This document shows, piece by piece, positions 26,669-35,518 of a stretch of 64,000 bases of DNA. Position numbers and translations under genes: made by a program. The DNA lies in contig NZ_BJZP01000002.1 in NCBI RefSeq assembly GCF_007992095.1, positions 1 to 64,000 of the forward strand, written 5' to 3'. The stretch's first letter is position 1, and the number at the start of each line of letters is the position of its first letter. Under the pieces are notes generated by a model. That model had not been told where the DNA came from. It did not search any database and saw nothing but the letters and a program-made list of their open reading frames with translations. This stretch comes from Paenirhizobium naphthalenivorans. Its GTDB lineage: Bacteria; Pseudomonadota; Alphaproteobacteria; Rhizobiales; Rhizobiaceae.

Positions 26669-26964
26669 TTCCGGATCTCCTTGGCGAGCAGATGATCTAC
26701 ACTCACGCCTATCAGTTGAAGTGTCTTGAGGAAGGCGTCGGAGGCCTTCGCAAAGGAGAATGGCTTCTTGTCCATCTCCCAGGCCTTGGCCCCGGCCATC
26801 AGGATCTGCACGCATTGAGCACCGACACGCTCGACACCCGAAGCGTCGATGACCAGACCGTCGCCACGCATGGACATGAGGTTGGCCTTGAGATTCGAGG
26901 CCTCGTTCAGATCCAGTACAGCGGACAGTTTCAAGCTTTTCTGTTCGCCCTTCTTAGCTGCCAT
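26665..26964 (-). CDS. cheS: CheS, STAS-domain chemotaxis protein
   Basis: 99 residues from the ATG at 26964 (MAAKKGEQKSLKLSAVLDL). It is a stand-alone STAS domain of the anti-anti-sigma fold: GLVIDASGVERVGAQCVQIL in the usual position, with Asp-Ala-Ser before the helix. In Sinorhizobium the equivalent protein CheS binds CheA and speeds dephosphorylation of CheY1-P. It lies between icpA and cheY1 as in that species. Confidence 0.9.
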   Translation of the reverse strand: MAAKKGEQKSLKLSAVLDLNEASNLKANLMSMRGDGLVIDASGVERVGAQCVQILMAGAKAWEMDKKPFSFAKASDAFLKTLQLIGVSVDHLLAKEIRK

Positions 26965-27100
26965 CAGTTCTTTCCTTGTCCTGCGGGCCCGCGGCAACCC
27001 GGCCGTTCAATTCCGACGACTGTGTCATCATCAATCTTCAAAAAGGCCGTATTGCCCGCCCCAATACATCCTCTGTATCTGACTTTGGTAAACAATCCCC

Positions 27101-28762
27101 TCAACATCCGAGCCCCGCGATACGCACCGACAAACCGAAATCGTCGTTGACGGCGTAATCCTCGGGCTCGGCCGGCGAGGTCATGACGGGTGCGGGCGCC
27201 GACTGCGGCCTGTCCGGCGACATCCGGACCTGCGGGCTGACCGATCTGGCCGACTGTGATTGGCGCTCGAAGCGGAACTCCCTGACCGTGCGGCCGAGTT
27301 CAAGGATAACCGTATGAAGCTCGTCCGCCCCCTCGGTCGAACGGCGCGCGAAGGTGGCACTGTCGGAAAGCTCTCCTCCAAGGCCCGCGACAAGGCCTGT
27401 GAGTGAGGCAAGTTCGCTGGCTTGGCTGTCCGTCGCGTGAGCGATGCTTGACACAGTCTCGCTGATACCACCGACCTGGACGACAATGTCACCAATCGCC
27501 CGCTGCGTACGACCGACGATATCAACGCCGGTATCGACCTGCGACTTGGTGGTGGCGACGAGGCTCTTGATCTCGCGTGCGGCATCGGCCGAGCGCTGAG
27601 CCAGCGCGCGCACCTCCTGGGCCACGACTGCAAAGCCACGGCCGCTGTCGCCGGCGCGTGCAGCCTCAATCCCGGCGTTAAGCGCCAGCAGATTAGTCTG
27701 GAAGGCAATCTCGTCGATCACGCCGATAATCTCGCCGATCTGCTCGGCGGATGCCTCGATGTCGGACATGGCGGCGATCGCCTGACCAGCGATCGCACCG
27801 CTTGCCTCTACCGCCTCTTGCGTCGCGGAGACTTTCCCCTCGGCCTCGCGGCTCTTCGATGCGCTGTCGCGCGCACCTCCGGTCAGAGTCTCAAGCGACC
27901 GGCCGGCTTCATCGAGACGAGTCGATTGGCTTTCTGCTTTACCGGCATAGTCATTCGCCGCGCTGGCAAACGTCTGCGTTCCGGTCTCTGCAGACTTGGT
28001 CTTCTCTTCGGAAAGAATGAAGGCGGACTGCATCTGCTCGATCGCGCTGTTAAGCCCGGCAGCCAGTTCGGTATAGTGCTCCGGCACCTCGCCCGCGACG
28101 CGGGCGGTCAGGTCACGCTCAGCAAGCGCACGAAAGACGGGGCCAAAGATCTCCTCGACCTCCAGTCGGTCACGGTCCCGCTGGGCGGCCATGTCACGGT
28201 GGTGCTTCAGGCGCAACTCGTTGAACCTGAGCGATACGGCAATCTCGACATCGACCATGACAAGCCGGACGATCGCGCCGACCAAGTCAGCGATCTCGCG
28301 CTGGCGCTTGCGGTTGCCTGGCAGAAGGCCGCGACCGGAGAGGTCGCCCATCACGGCCTGCAAAAGGTGCTCCATGACCACCGCGTGGCCGGCGATATGC
28401 CAGCGCGGGTCAAGACCCATACGGCTTTCGGTGTCGGAGAGGACCTTCACCCGCTCGGCGTAGAGCGCATCGAAACGCGCGTCGGTCAGGACATCCCAAT
28501 GGGAGGCGAGCAGGTCATGCAAGCGGTCGAGTTGCCGCTCGTTGGTGAAATTTCGCGCCGCGTCCGGGAACGTCTGGAGGCGTTGGAAAAGGTCGCGAAT
28601 GCCGGTTTTGAGATTCGGTTCAAGGAGATGGCGAAACTGGCGCAGCAAGTCGCGATCGCCTTCGCTCAGGCCAGCAAAACGCAGCCGGTCGTGCAAGCTG
28701 CCCGCCTGTGCATTTGCCGCCCGATCTGCCGGCGAAACCTGCCCCACTGCCAATCCCCGCAT
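27101..28762 (-). CDS. icpA: Cytoplasmic globin-coupled chemoreceptor IcpA type
   Basis: 553 residues, no membrane segment. The N-terminal 165 residues are a protoglobin-type sensor domain (helices around [25 protein letters not shown] and [20 protein letters not shown]). A linker to about 250 is followed by a receptor signalling domain with the hairpin tip [20 protein letters not shown]. The residue aligning with the heme-ligating His of HemAT is Glu112. The ATG at 28762 has AAGGGGG upstream. It is the first gene of the chemotaxis operon, the position of icpA/mcpE in Sinorhizobium. The C-terminus lacks a CheR-docking pentapeptide. Confidence 0.9.
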   Translation of the reverse strand: MRGLAVGQVSPADRAANAQAGSLHDRLRFAGLSEGDRDLLRQFRHLLEPNLKTGIRDLFQRLQTFPDAARNFTNERQLDRLHDLLASHWDVLTDARFDALYAERVKVLSDTESRMGLDPRWHIAGHAVVMEHLLQAVMGDLSGRGLLPGNRKRQREIADLVGAIVRLVMVDVEIAVSLRFNELRLKHHRDMAAQRDRDRLEVEEIFGPVFRALAERDLTARVAGEVPEHYTELAAGLNSAIEQMQSAFILSEEKTKSAETGTQTFASAANDYAGKAESQSTRLDEAGRSLETLTGGARDSASKSREAEGKVSATQEAVEASGAIAGQAIAAMSDIEASAEQIGEIIGVIDEIAFQTNLLALNAGIEAARAGDSGRGFAVVAQEVRALAQRSADAAREIKSLVATTKSQVDTGVDIVGRTQRAIGDIVVQVGGISETVSSIAHATDSQASELASLTGLVAGLGGELSDSATFARRSTEGADELHTVILELGRTVREFRFERQSQSARSVSPQVRMSPDRPQSAPAPVMTSPAEPEDYAVNDDFGLSVRIAGLGC

Positions 28763-29127
28763 GCGGCCGCCCCCTTGTTGGAAGACGGCAAGCTGAAACT
28801 CTCCAGGAATGTCGGTGCGATCGCGGAAAAAAGAGAGGCGCCTTCGTCGGCAGCACAGCTAGATCCACGTTCACCGAAGGCTGTTCCCGGAACCCCTTGA
28901 TGCACTCTCATACCGGATTGAAACCGGTACGGCGGGACGGCGTCATGCCCGACGGGAGTCTGCCTTGGACAGATCCCACTCCGACGTAGGCTGTAGTCTC
29001 TATGATGAGTTTCTTGCCTGAAGGTTAACAAATCGAAAACGACACAAATAAAGCCCGGAAAGGCAAGGCAAAACACGCCGAAGCGGCGAGGATCGCCTAC
29101 GCGCCACACGCAACAGGAGGCGCAGCG
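28763..29127 (-). promoter_or_regulatory. Upstream region of the chemotaxis operon
   Basis: 365 bases between the icpA start and the end of the sensor kinase gene. No supported gene. The part at 29010-29055 is AT-rich (GAAGGTTAACAAATCGAAAA). It should hold the promoter for the icpA-to-fliF operon, but I cannot assign boxes. Confidence 0.4.
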
Positions 29128-30495
29128 TCATAACGCTTGGCGCGCGGCAAGGAAAATCGGCAGGCGGACGGTGAAACGTGCCCCGCCGCCTGGTGCGTCC
29201 CCAGCAGAAATTCTCCCCCCTTGGGCTTCGACCAGATTGCGCACAACCGCCAGGCCAAGCCCGGCGCCGCCGGTCTTACGGGCGCGGGAGCCCTCCAGCC
29301 GGACAAAAGGCTCGAATAGGAGCTCGCGATCTTGCGTCGCAATCCCTGCTCCCTCGTCATCCACGATCAGCACGATCCATCCGTCTTCGACATCGAGAGT
29401 GACATGCGCGCGCTGACCGTATTTGACCGCATTGTCAACGAGGTTGGAGACGATCCGACGCAAGGCCAGGCGATCACCGATCAGCATGGCCGAGGCGGCG
29501 GACCCGGAGACAACAAGGGTTCTCGAAGCCATCGCGGAACCATCGTTCCCGGCTTCAGCCTCGACGATGGGAGCAATTTCCAATAGCTCCTCATCAAGGG
29601 AGCCCACTCCGGCTCGCCCGGCCAAGAGCGCATTGTCGAGCAGCTGGATCATGTCGCCTATGTCGGCGATGGCGCGCTCGCGCTCGCCCTCGTCTGGAAT
29701 CTGCTCGGCACGCAAGCGCAAACGGGTAGCAAAGGTGCGGACGTCATGCTGGATGCCACCGATCAAAGCGAGCCGAGCCGCGAGCATCTGGTGCAGTCTA
29801 GTCTGCAAGCGCGCGAAAGCCTCGACCAACGTGCGCGTTTCGGGCGCACTGAAACGAACGTCCGGCACCGGCACGGGGGTCGCTGCGGGGTCCATCTCGT
29901 CGACAGCCGCAGCGAGACGCCGCAAAGGCTGAAGTTCTCGATGCAGAATGACGACGGCGGCCAAGGCGAATAACGTGCCCATCAAGCCGGCACCGAGACC
30001 GACCGGCAAGCCGTAGGGCGTGACCAGAAAAGGCGTGCGGGTCTCGAGGATGAGGACGTCGCCGGCGTCGATTGATACGGCAAACTCGACCGGGTTGTTC
30101 TGCCCGCCGAACAAAAGCGGCAGGCGCGAGCGCTCGCCATTACGCGCCAGCATGGTGATGGCCAACAGATCATCACCGAGGCGTTCGACATAGGGAGCGA
30201 AGCGCGCATCGGACATAACGTCCACCTCAAGGCCAGCATTCGAACCCGCCAGACCATCTTCAATCCTGACTGCCAAAATGGCCGAGTCAAATGCCTCGAT
30301 CAACCGCGGCCGGGCGGCAGGCTCGGCCGCGCGGATAATGTCGGCAATCGCCGCCAGTTGTCCCGGGGCGGGCAAAGAGGCCGCGCTACGCAGCCCGTTG
30401 CTCAGATAATAAGACGCCAACAGTGTAACCCAGATCGCCAAAAGCGCCGTGCCGGCAATGGCGACGAGTCGTGCGGAGAGGCCAAGCCGGACCAT
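29128..30495 (-). CDS. Sensor histidine kinase of the EnvZ/OmpR-partner type
   Basis: 455 residues. Two membrane helices (about 10-31 and 162-186) bracket a periplasmic domain; a HAMP-like segment follows (ELQPLRRLAAAVDEMDP). The phosphoacceptor box is QHDVRTFATRLRLR with His250; the Pro usually found four residues after the D is Phe here. The ATPase domain has NLVDNAVKYGQ, DDEGAGI and GGAGLGLAVVRNL. Its ATG overlaps the stop of the response regulator by one base (TAATG), so the two are a coupled pair. The stimulus is not evident. Confidence 0.93.
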   Translation of the reverse strand: MVRLGLSARLVAIAGTALLAIWVTLLASYYLSNGLRSAASLPAPGQLAAIADIIRAAEPAARPRLIEAFDSAILAVRIEDGLAGSNAGLEVDVMSDARFAPYVERLGDDLLAITMLARNGERSRLPLLFGGQNNPVEFAVSIDAGDVLILETRTPFLVTPYGLPVGLGAGLMGTLFALAAVVILHRELQPLRRLAAAVDEMDPAATPVPVPDVRFSAPETRTLVEAFARLQTRLHQMLAARLALIGGIQHDVRTFATRLRLRAEQIPDEGERERAIADIGDMIQLLDNALLAGRAGVGSLDEELLEIAPIVEAEAGNDGSAMASRTLVVSGSAASAMLIGDRLALRRIVSNLVDNAVKYGQRAHVTLDVEDGWIVLIVDDEGAGIATQDRELLFEPFVRLEGSRARKTGGAGLGLAVVRNLVEAQGGRISAGDAPGGGARFTVRLPIFLAARQAL

Positions 30496-31223
30496 TACGG
30501 TACCTGCCGGACGATCGCAGTCAGCAAATAGCCGTTGTTGCGTACCGTGGTGATGAGGCCTGTCCCCGAGCCTGCCGCATCCAGCTTCTTGCGCAACCGC
30601 GAAACGAGAATGTCGACCGTGCGGTCGAAGGGATCGGACAGCCGACCATGGGTCCAGTCGAGGATCTGATCGCGCGACAATACGCGACGCGGCCGTGTCA
30701 CGAAGCAGGCAAGCAGATCGAACTCGCTGCTCGTCAATGGAACCGGATCCGCGTCATCGATCACCAGAGAACGCGCATCCAGATCGATAACGAACCGATC
30801 GAAGGTATAGCGCCGTGTGGCAGCGGTACGCGGCCTCTGTCCTGCCCGGCGCAGAAGCGCACGGATCCTTGCCAGGAGTTCGCGTGTACCAAAGGGCTTC
30901 ACGAGGTAGTCGTCAGCACCGAGTTCCAGACCGACGACCCGGTCCGTTTCATCACCCTTGGCAGTGAGCATTAGGATCGGCGTGTCGTCTCCAGCCCGAA
31001 GGCGCCGGCAGATGCTCAAGCCGTCTTCCCCGGGCATCATCAGATCGAGAATGAAAAGATCCACCGGCGTGCGTCGCAATATGACGTCGAGCTCAGCACC
31101 ATCTTCCGCGCGTTCGACACGATAGCCTTCGCGGGCGAGAAGATCACCGACCAGCCGGCGGATATCGGCGTCGTCGTCGGCAATCAAAATGGTCTGGGGC
31201 TGGCTGATCGGCTGGCTCGTCAT
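30495..31223 (-). CDS. OmpR-family response regulator
   Basis: 242 residues from the ATG at 31223 (MTSQPISQPQTILIADDDAD). The receiver domain has DDD at the N-terminus, the phospho-Asp in LFILDLMMPGEDG and Lys in YLVKPFG. The winged-helix domain has LTSSEFDLLACFVTRPRRVL, DRTVDILVSRLRKKLD and TVRNNGYLL. The start has only a weak ribosome site, and the frame stays open to 31460. The upstream region is shared with a divergent gene for a small secreted protein, a plausible target. Confidence 0.92.
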   Translation of the reverse strand: MTSQPISQPQTILIADDDADIRRLVGDLLAREGYRVERAEDGAELDVILRRTPVDLFILDLMMPGEDGLSICRRLRAGDDTPILMLTAKGDETDRVVGLELGADDYLVKPFGTRELLARIRALLRRAGQRPRTAATRRYTFDRFVIDLDARSLVIDDADPVPLTSSEFDLLACFVTRPRRVLSRDQILDWTHGRLSDPFDRTVDILVSRLRKKLDAAGSGTGLITTVRNNGYLLTAIVRQVP

Positions 31224-31410
31224 GATCGCCAGAATGTGGGTAAGCGCTGCCCTGATCAAGCGGTTCCGGGCGGTTGATACAAATTGCAACATGGTGACGA
31301 TCTTTTGTGACGAAGCGACATCCGCGCGCGAAACCCGCCCTACATTCGGTTGCGAGTCTTGGTTCGTCACCCCGGTCGACTCGATCGGCTCGCACCAAGA
31401 GGAACACACC
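31224..31410. promoter_or_regulatory. Divergent promoter, response regulator / small secreted protein
   Basis: 187 bases between two divergent starts. Such spacing is typical of a response regulator controlling itself and its neighbour. I see AAATTGCAACATGGTGACGA and nearby AT-rich stretches at 31275-31310 but no clean direct repeat. Confidence 0.4.
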
Positions 31411-31719
31411 ATGATGAAGCAGATTGCCAGCGGACTGATCGCTGCCGCCTTTACGGTCATTACCGTTTCCGAGGCTCATGCCTGGAGCCGCAACCGGACA
31501 GTGACCGGTTATAGAGGCACCGCCCAGCTCAGCGTCAGCGGCTCCTGTGTCGGCTATAGCTGCAGCCGCAGCGTGACCCGAACCGGGCCGTATGGCAATA
31601 TGGCAAGCCGCAACCGCTCTGTTGTCTGCGATCCGGCAAGCCGTTCCTGCGCCAGTTCCAGCACCACCACCGGACCGAACGGCGGGACGATCTATCGTGA
31701 GGGTGGGGTCCACTGGTAA
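31411..31719 (+). CDS. Small secreted Ser/Arg/Gly-rich protein
   Basis: 102 residues from ATGATG at 31411, with AAGAGGAACACACC upstream. The signal peptide (about 1-24) ends VSEAHAW. The mature part is rich in Ser, Arg, Thr and Gly, with two Cys pairs (GSCVGYSC; VCDPASRSC) that may form disulfides, and repeated RTVTGYRGTAQ / SRSVTRTGPYG-like units. No known domain. It is divergent from the response regulator and followed by a terminator. Confidence 0.75.
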   Translation: MMKQIASGLIAAAFTVITVSEAHAWSRNRTVTGYRGTAQLSVSGSCVGYSCSRSVTRTGPYGNMASRNRSVVCDPASRSCASSSTTTGPNGGTIYREGGVHW

Positions 31720-31740
31720 CCGCCACCCGCCTTCATGATG

Positions 31741-31785
31741 TCCGGCGGTGGGTCTCTTCTCCGCTTCCCTGCACCCACCGCCGGA
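31741..31785 (+). terminator. Hairpin after the small secreted protein gene
   Basis: A perfect 13-bp inverted repeat (TCCGGCGGTGGGT / ACCCACCGCCGGA) with a 19-base loop, 21 bases past the stop at 31719. It is followed by TCCCCCGTTTC, a weak T-run, so it may be a partial terminator or an mRNA-stabilising hairpin before the next gene. Confidence 0.6.
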
Positions 31786-31821
31786 TCCCCCGTTTCACTC
31801 AGGACAGACAGGAACCGAACC

Positions 31822-32097
31822 ATGCCTTCTTTCTTTCATCGCCACCGCACTTTTATTGCCTTGCTTGCCGCGGGCCTCGCTGTAATGGCCATACCTGCGG
31901 CTCATGCGCAAACGCCGGTCTCGCCCGAGTTGCGCGCCAAGGCCTATAAGGTGCTCCGTACCTGCAAGGCCGACATCCAACAACTCTGCAGGGGCATTGA
32001 GTATGGCGGCGGCCGCATCGCCAAGTGCCTTCAGGCGCATGAGACGTCGGTCACGCCCGGGTGCCGGGCGGCATTGACCGAAGTGTTGACACCATGA
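31822..32097 (+). CDS. Secreted Cys-rich repeat (GLG1-like) protein
   Basis: 91 residues from the ATG at 31822, with AGGAACCGAACC upstream. The signal peptide (about 1-30) ends AAHAQT. The mature part of about 60 residues holds one Cys-rich repeat of the GLG1 kind: Cys, then DIQQLCRGIEYGGGRIAKCL, then a final Cys after HETSVTPG, four Cys in all. This domain is best known from the eukaryotic Golgi protein GLG1 but also occurs in short proteobacterial secreted proteins of unknown role. Confidence 0.8.
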   Translation: MPSFFHRHRTFIALLAAGLAVMAIPAAHAQTPVSPELRAKAYKVLRTCKADIQQLCRGIEYGGGRIAKCLQAHETSVTPGCRAALTEVLTP

Positions 32098-32525
32098 CAG
32101 TCACGCCACCTTAGGGCGCACATCGCTGTTCTCACGGGACCAGAACAGGCGGACGGCCCAGCGAACTTGGCCCTTTCTCTGCCGCACCGGGCCAGAGCGC
32201 ATTTGTGGCCGTCATGGCGACTTCCATTTCTGGATGTCACGACGACCGTTTGCATCTGCCTGTGGCCAAGCAAACCCTTGGGACCCACTGCCTCCTGCCG
32301 TCCCTCAGCCCGCCGATCCAGACAAAGAAGGATCGCAATAACGCTCAGAGCAACGGAGCGCGTCGCACCCCACGCGACGCATCTCATCCACCCGATGGGC
32401 TACGAGCGGGCGGCCCTTCGCCGCCAGCCGGCAGGGTCTGTGCCGCCTGTCGAAAACAGGATGGAGCGCAGCCTCGAAGAACCCGCCCTCTCCCGGAACC
32501 TATCTACCGCCGCGCCCCATCCGGC
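32098..32525. other. Intergenic region, no supported gene
   Basis: 428 bases between the Cys-rich protein and the end of the exporter ATPase. Several frames are open, but their translations have no domain, biased composition and poor start sites. A 7-bp inverted repeat CTGTTCT/AGAACAG with a 9-base loop lies at 32126-32148 and could end the upstream gene. Confidence 0.5.
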
Positions 32526-33224
32526 TCAGACCGTTTCCAGCTGGCCATCGCGCAGATTGAAGATCCGGTCAAAGCGATTGAAGATTTTCTCATCGTGGGT
32601 CACCGCGATGATGCAGGCATCGTTGTCCGCCGCAAGCTTGCGGAGAAGATCCATGACAATGCCGGCGCGCTTGGAATCAAGCGCAGCCGTCGGTTCGTCG
32701 GCGAGAATGATGCGAGGTCGGTTGGCAAGCGCGCGGGCAATGGCCACGCGTTGGGCTTCACCGCCCGATAGCTTTGCCGGCATCGAATCCCTGCGGTGCC
32801 CCACCTCGAGATAGTCGAGCAGACGCCTGGCTTCCCGGTTCGCGTCGTCCGGCTCCTGGCCCGCCAACTCCAGCACCAGCGCGACGTTGTCGACTGCGTT
32901 CAGGAAAGGCAGGAGATTGTGGAACTGGAAGATGAAGCCGACCTTGTCGAGCCGAAGCCGTCGCAGATCGTCCTTCAGCCAGCGATCCTCGTAGACCGGT
33001 TCGCCATCAAGTGTGATGCGCCCGCTGGTCGGCTCCATGATGCAGCCAATCGCATTGAGCAATGTCGTCTTGCCCGAGCCGGAGGGGCCGAGCAGCGCCA
33101 CCACTTCGCCGGAGCGGATCTGCAGGCTGACATTTTTGAGGGCGTCGACGCGCGTCTGGCCTTCCCCGAAATGCTTGGAAATATTGCTGACATCGACGAG
33201 GACGTCGCGCTCCTGTTCGGCCAT
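32526..33224 (-). CDS. ABC exporter ATP-binding protein (DevA/LolD/MacB class)
   Basis: 232 residues, one nucleotide-binding domain. Walker A is LLGPSGSGKTTLL (about 44-56), the signature KLSGGEAQRVAIARAL, Walker B IILADEPTAALD. It belongs to the class that powers MacB-like mechanotransmission or LolD. Its partners are the FtsX-type permease gene 3 bases upstream and the HlyD gene before that. Together they form a DevBCA-type three-gene exporter; the cargo is unknown. Confidence 0.92.
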   Translation of the reverse strand: MAEQERDVLVDVSNISKHFGEGQTRVDALKNVSLQIRSGEVVALLGPSGSGKTTLLNAIGCIMEPTSGRITLDGEPVYEDRWLKDDLRRLRLDKVGFIFQFHNLLPFLNAVDNVALVLELAGQEPDDANREARRLLDYLEVGHRRDSMPAKLSGGEAQRVAIARALANRPRIILADEPTAALDSKRAGIVMDLLRKLAADNDACIIAVTHDEKIFNRFDRIFNLRDGQLETV

Positions 33225-33227
33225 CGG

Positions 33228-34361
33228 CTACCCTCCCAACGCAGTTGCCGGATCGGCTTTCAGCGCCGCACGGATGCCAAGTCCACTGGCCGCCAGACAG
33301 ACGACTCCGATGATACCGGCAAGTAGCAGGGCATCCTGGGCGTCGAGAACAACACGCCGCGGAAAGAAATCCTTGATGAGGTACAGCATGCCGAGACCGA
33401 AGAACCACCCGGTCGCCCCCAGCGCGAGAGCCTGCTGGACGATCAACCCAATGATCGTTCGATCGGGTGCGCCGATCAACTTCAGCGTCGCAATCTGCTT
33501 CAGTTTCTCCATCGTCATCATGTAGATGATGAGCGCGATCACAACGGCGGACACGACCATCAGAATCGCCATGAACAAGCCGAGCTGGCGGCGTTGCCGG
33601 TCGACCACCGACCGCGTCAAAAACGTTTCCTCCTGAGCCTGTGTCAAGCCGGACAGGTGTTTCCACCGGCGCACGGTTTCAGTGACTTGCTCCGGGTCTG
33701 CGTCGGGTTGGAGACGTGCGATCACCGCGTTCACACTGTCCTGGTTCTCGCTGACCTCGCCTTTGGCACGTTTCACGCGCACTGCGGCCGGATCGATCTC
33801 GAATTGAAGGGTCTGCGCGTCGAGGAGCGAAATATAGACAGCCGGGTCGCCACCGGAGTTCACATGGTTCCGCACGAGGCCGACGACATTGAAATAGTTG
33901 CGGCCCAGGCGCACGCGGTCGCCCAGCGCCAGACCGGTACGCATGTCAGCGATCAACTCGAAGTGCGTGCGGGTGATCGGCCGGCCTGCAACCAGATCCT
34001 GCGGCCCCCCCAGCCGGGAAGGCTCATAGCCGATGATATAGAGACGGCGACTCATACCGTTATAGACACCATCGGCGTTCTGGTAGGTAACACTGCCGGC
34101 CTCCGCTACGCCATGCAGCCGGGCAACAGCCTCGCGCGTCGCTCCCGGCACCCGTGACGATTCTGCGAAGGGGCCATTGGTGTCGGCCTCCACCACCCAA
34201 ATATCGACCTTTGGAGCCCGCGCGATCGTGAGCGCATCGATGACCGCGCCGTTATAGATCCCCATCATTGCCAGGACCACAGCCATGAGCAGGCTGAGCC
34301 CTAGGCAAGTGAGCACGAAGCGGAAGAGGCTATGGCGAACGTCGCGATAGGCCAGGTTCAT
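33228..34361 (-). CDS. FtsX-family ABC permease (DevC type)
   Basis: 377 residues. One N-terminal membrane helix (about 13-35), a large periplasmic domain (about 40-250), then three helices (about 265-290, 310-330, 345-365), the FtsX/MacB layout. It ends RAALKADPATALGG, a common permease terminus. Its start overlaps the HlyD stop by ATGA and it is 3 bases before the ATPase gene. Confidence 0.9.
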   Translation of the reverse strand: MNLAYRDVRHSLFRFVLTCLGLSLLMAVVLAMMGIYNGAVIDALTIARAPKVDIWVVEADTNGPFAESSRVPGATREAVARLHGVAEAGSVTYQNADGVYNGMSRRLYIIGYEPSRLGGPQDLVAGRPITRTHFELIADMRTGLALGDRVRLGRNYFNVVGLVRNHVNSGGDPAVYISLLDAQTLQFEIDPAAVRVKRAKGEVSENQDSVNAVIARLQPDADPEQVTETVRRWKHLSGLTQAQEETFLTRSVVDRQRRQLGLFMAILMVVSAVVIALIIYMMTMEKLKQIATLKLIGAPDRTIIGLIVQQALALGATGWFFGLGMLYLIKDFFPRRVVLDAQDALLLAGIIGVVCLAASGLGIRAALKADPATALGG

Positions 34362-35518
34362 GACTTGCCCTGCAAAGCAGTTGCGGATCGACCCTCTTTG
34401 AGACCCGGGCCTCGCGAAGTGACGATAGATGCCCCTTCCGGCAGGCCGCCCGTGACCTCATAGCGGGCATCTTCGGAGCGATATCCGAACGTTAGTTTGA
34501 TCCGCCGCAACCGACCGTCCTCAAGCACCCAGACCTTGCCGGTCAAACCATCAAAGTCATAAATGGCATTCTGCGGAACCATCAGCGCCTGCGCAAGAGT
34601 CTTAACCGTAATCCAGACCTCGGCCTGTTCCCCCAGGTAGGGTTGCTGCGGACAGTTGTTGCATTTGACCCACACCTTACGTTCCTCGTTGGCGCGATCG
34701 CTTTCCAGGCCGATCCGCGCAACACGACCCTGTATGGCCGTGTTGGGACGTGAGCGCATGCGGATTTCGGCGGGCAGCCCGACCTCAAGCGCGCCGGCCT
34801 GCTCCTCATCGACATAGGCCAGGGTCCAGATGGTATCCGGCTGCACGAGGGTGAACATCACCTCTCCCGAACTGATTACAGAGCCGACTTCTTTCCTGCG
34901 GTCGATCACGACGCCATCATATGGCGCGCGCAGCACATGCTGCTGGAGGATGGTTTCCTCATAGCTCAACTTGGCGATCGCATCGGTCAGTTGCGCCTTG
35001 GCGACCTCGACCTCGCTTTTGGCAACGGAAAGATCCGCCGCAGCCACTTTTTCGTCTCGAAGCGCCTCGCCTGCCTCTTGCCCGGTGATCGCGTTGCGGC
35101 TGGCGAGCGACTGTTTGCGGTTGCTGTCTTCGAGGCGCTGCGCATAGACGGCCTCAGCCCGCCGCACATTCGCCTCGGCCTTGAGAATGCTCGTTTGCGC
35201 TGCCAGTTGTGTCGCCTTGGCTTGCTCAAGCCGCGCTTGCTGTTCGGCGGAATCAAGCCGGGCGAGAATTGCCCCCTTCTCCACCCGATCTCCGTGATCG
35301 GCATGCAATTCCGTGACAGTTCCGGAAACCTCGAACCCAACGTTCGACAGAACTCTCGCCTCGACCGTCCCCAGGCCAAACACACGGATCGGCACGGTTT
35401 CGGAAGGCGTCACGACACCGACATTGAGCGGCCGGTTCTGCATGAAGATGTAGCCGCCTGCGGCAAGTGCGGCGACGAAAACGAGGCCTGCGACCAGTTT
35501 CATATGCGATTTTTTCAT
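34358..35518 (-). CDS. HlyD-family membrane fusion protein (DevB type)
   Basis: 386 residues from the ATG at 35518 (MKKSHMKLVAGLVFVAALAA). One N-terminal membrane helix (about 6-25), a lipoyl half-motif VSGTVTELHADHGDRVEKG, a long coiled coil (about 110-205) and the second half VLRAPYDGVVIDRRKEVG. This is the periplasmic adaptor of an ABC exporter and precedes the permease and ATPase genes. Four Cys (VKCNNCPQQP) in the beta-barrel part are an oddity. Alternative upstream starts are open to 35746 but look non-coding. Confidence 0.9.
   Translation of the reverse strand: MKKSHMKLVAGLVFVAALAAGGYIFMQNRPLNVGVVTPSETVPIRVFGLGTVEARVLSNVGFEVSGTVTELHADHGDRVEKGAILARLDSAEQQARLEQAKATQLAAQTSILKAEANVRRAEAVYAQRLEDSNRKQSLASRNAITGQEAGEALRDEKVAAADLSVAKSEVEVAKAQLTDAIAKLSYEETILQQHVLRAPYDGVVIDRRKEVGSVISSGEVMFTLVQPDTIWTLAYVDEEQAGALEVGLPAEIRMRSRPNTAIQGRVARIGLESDRANEERKVWVKCNNCPQQPYLGEQAEVWITVKTLAQALMVPQNAIYDFDGLTGKVWVLEDGRLRRIKLTFGYRSEDARYEVTGGLPEGASIVTSRGPGLKEGRSATALQGKS

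Noticed and set aside
32031..32387. A minus-strand frame with a signal-peptide-like start
   Set aside because: It overlaps the Cys-rich gene, lacks a ribosome site and shows no family features.
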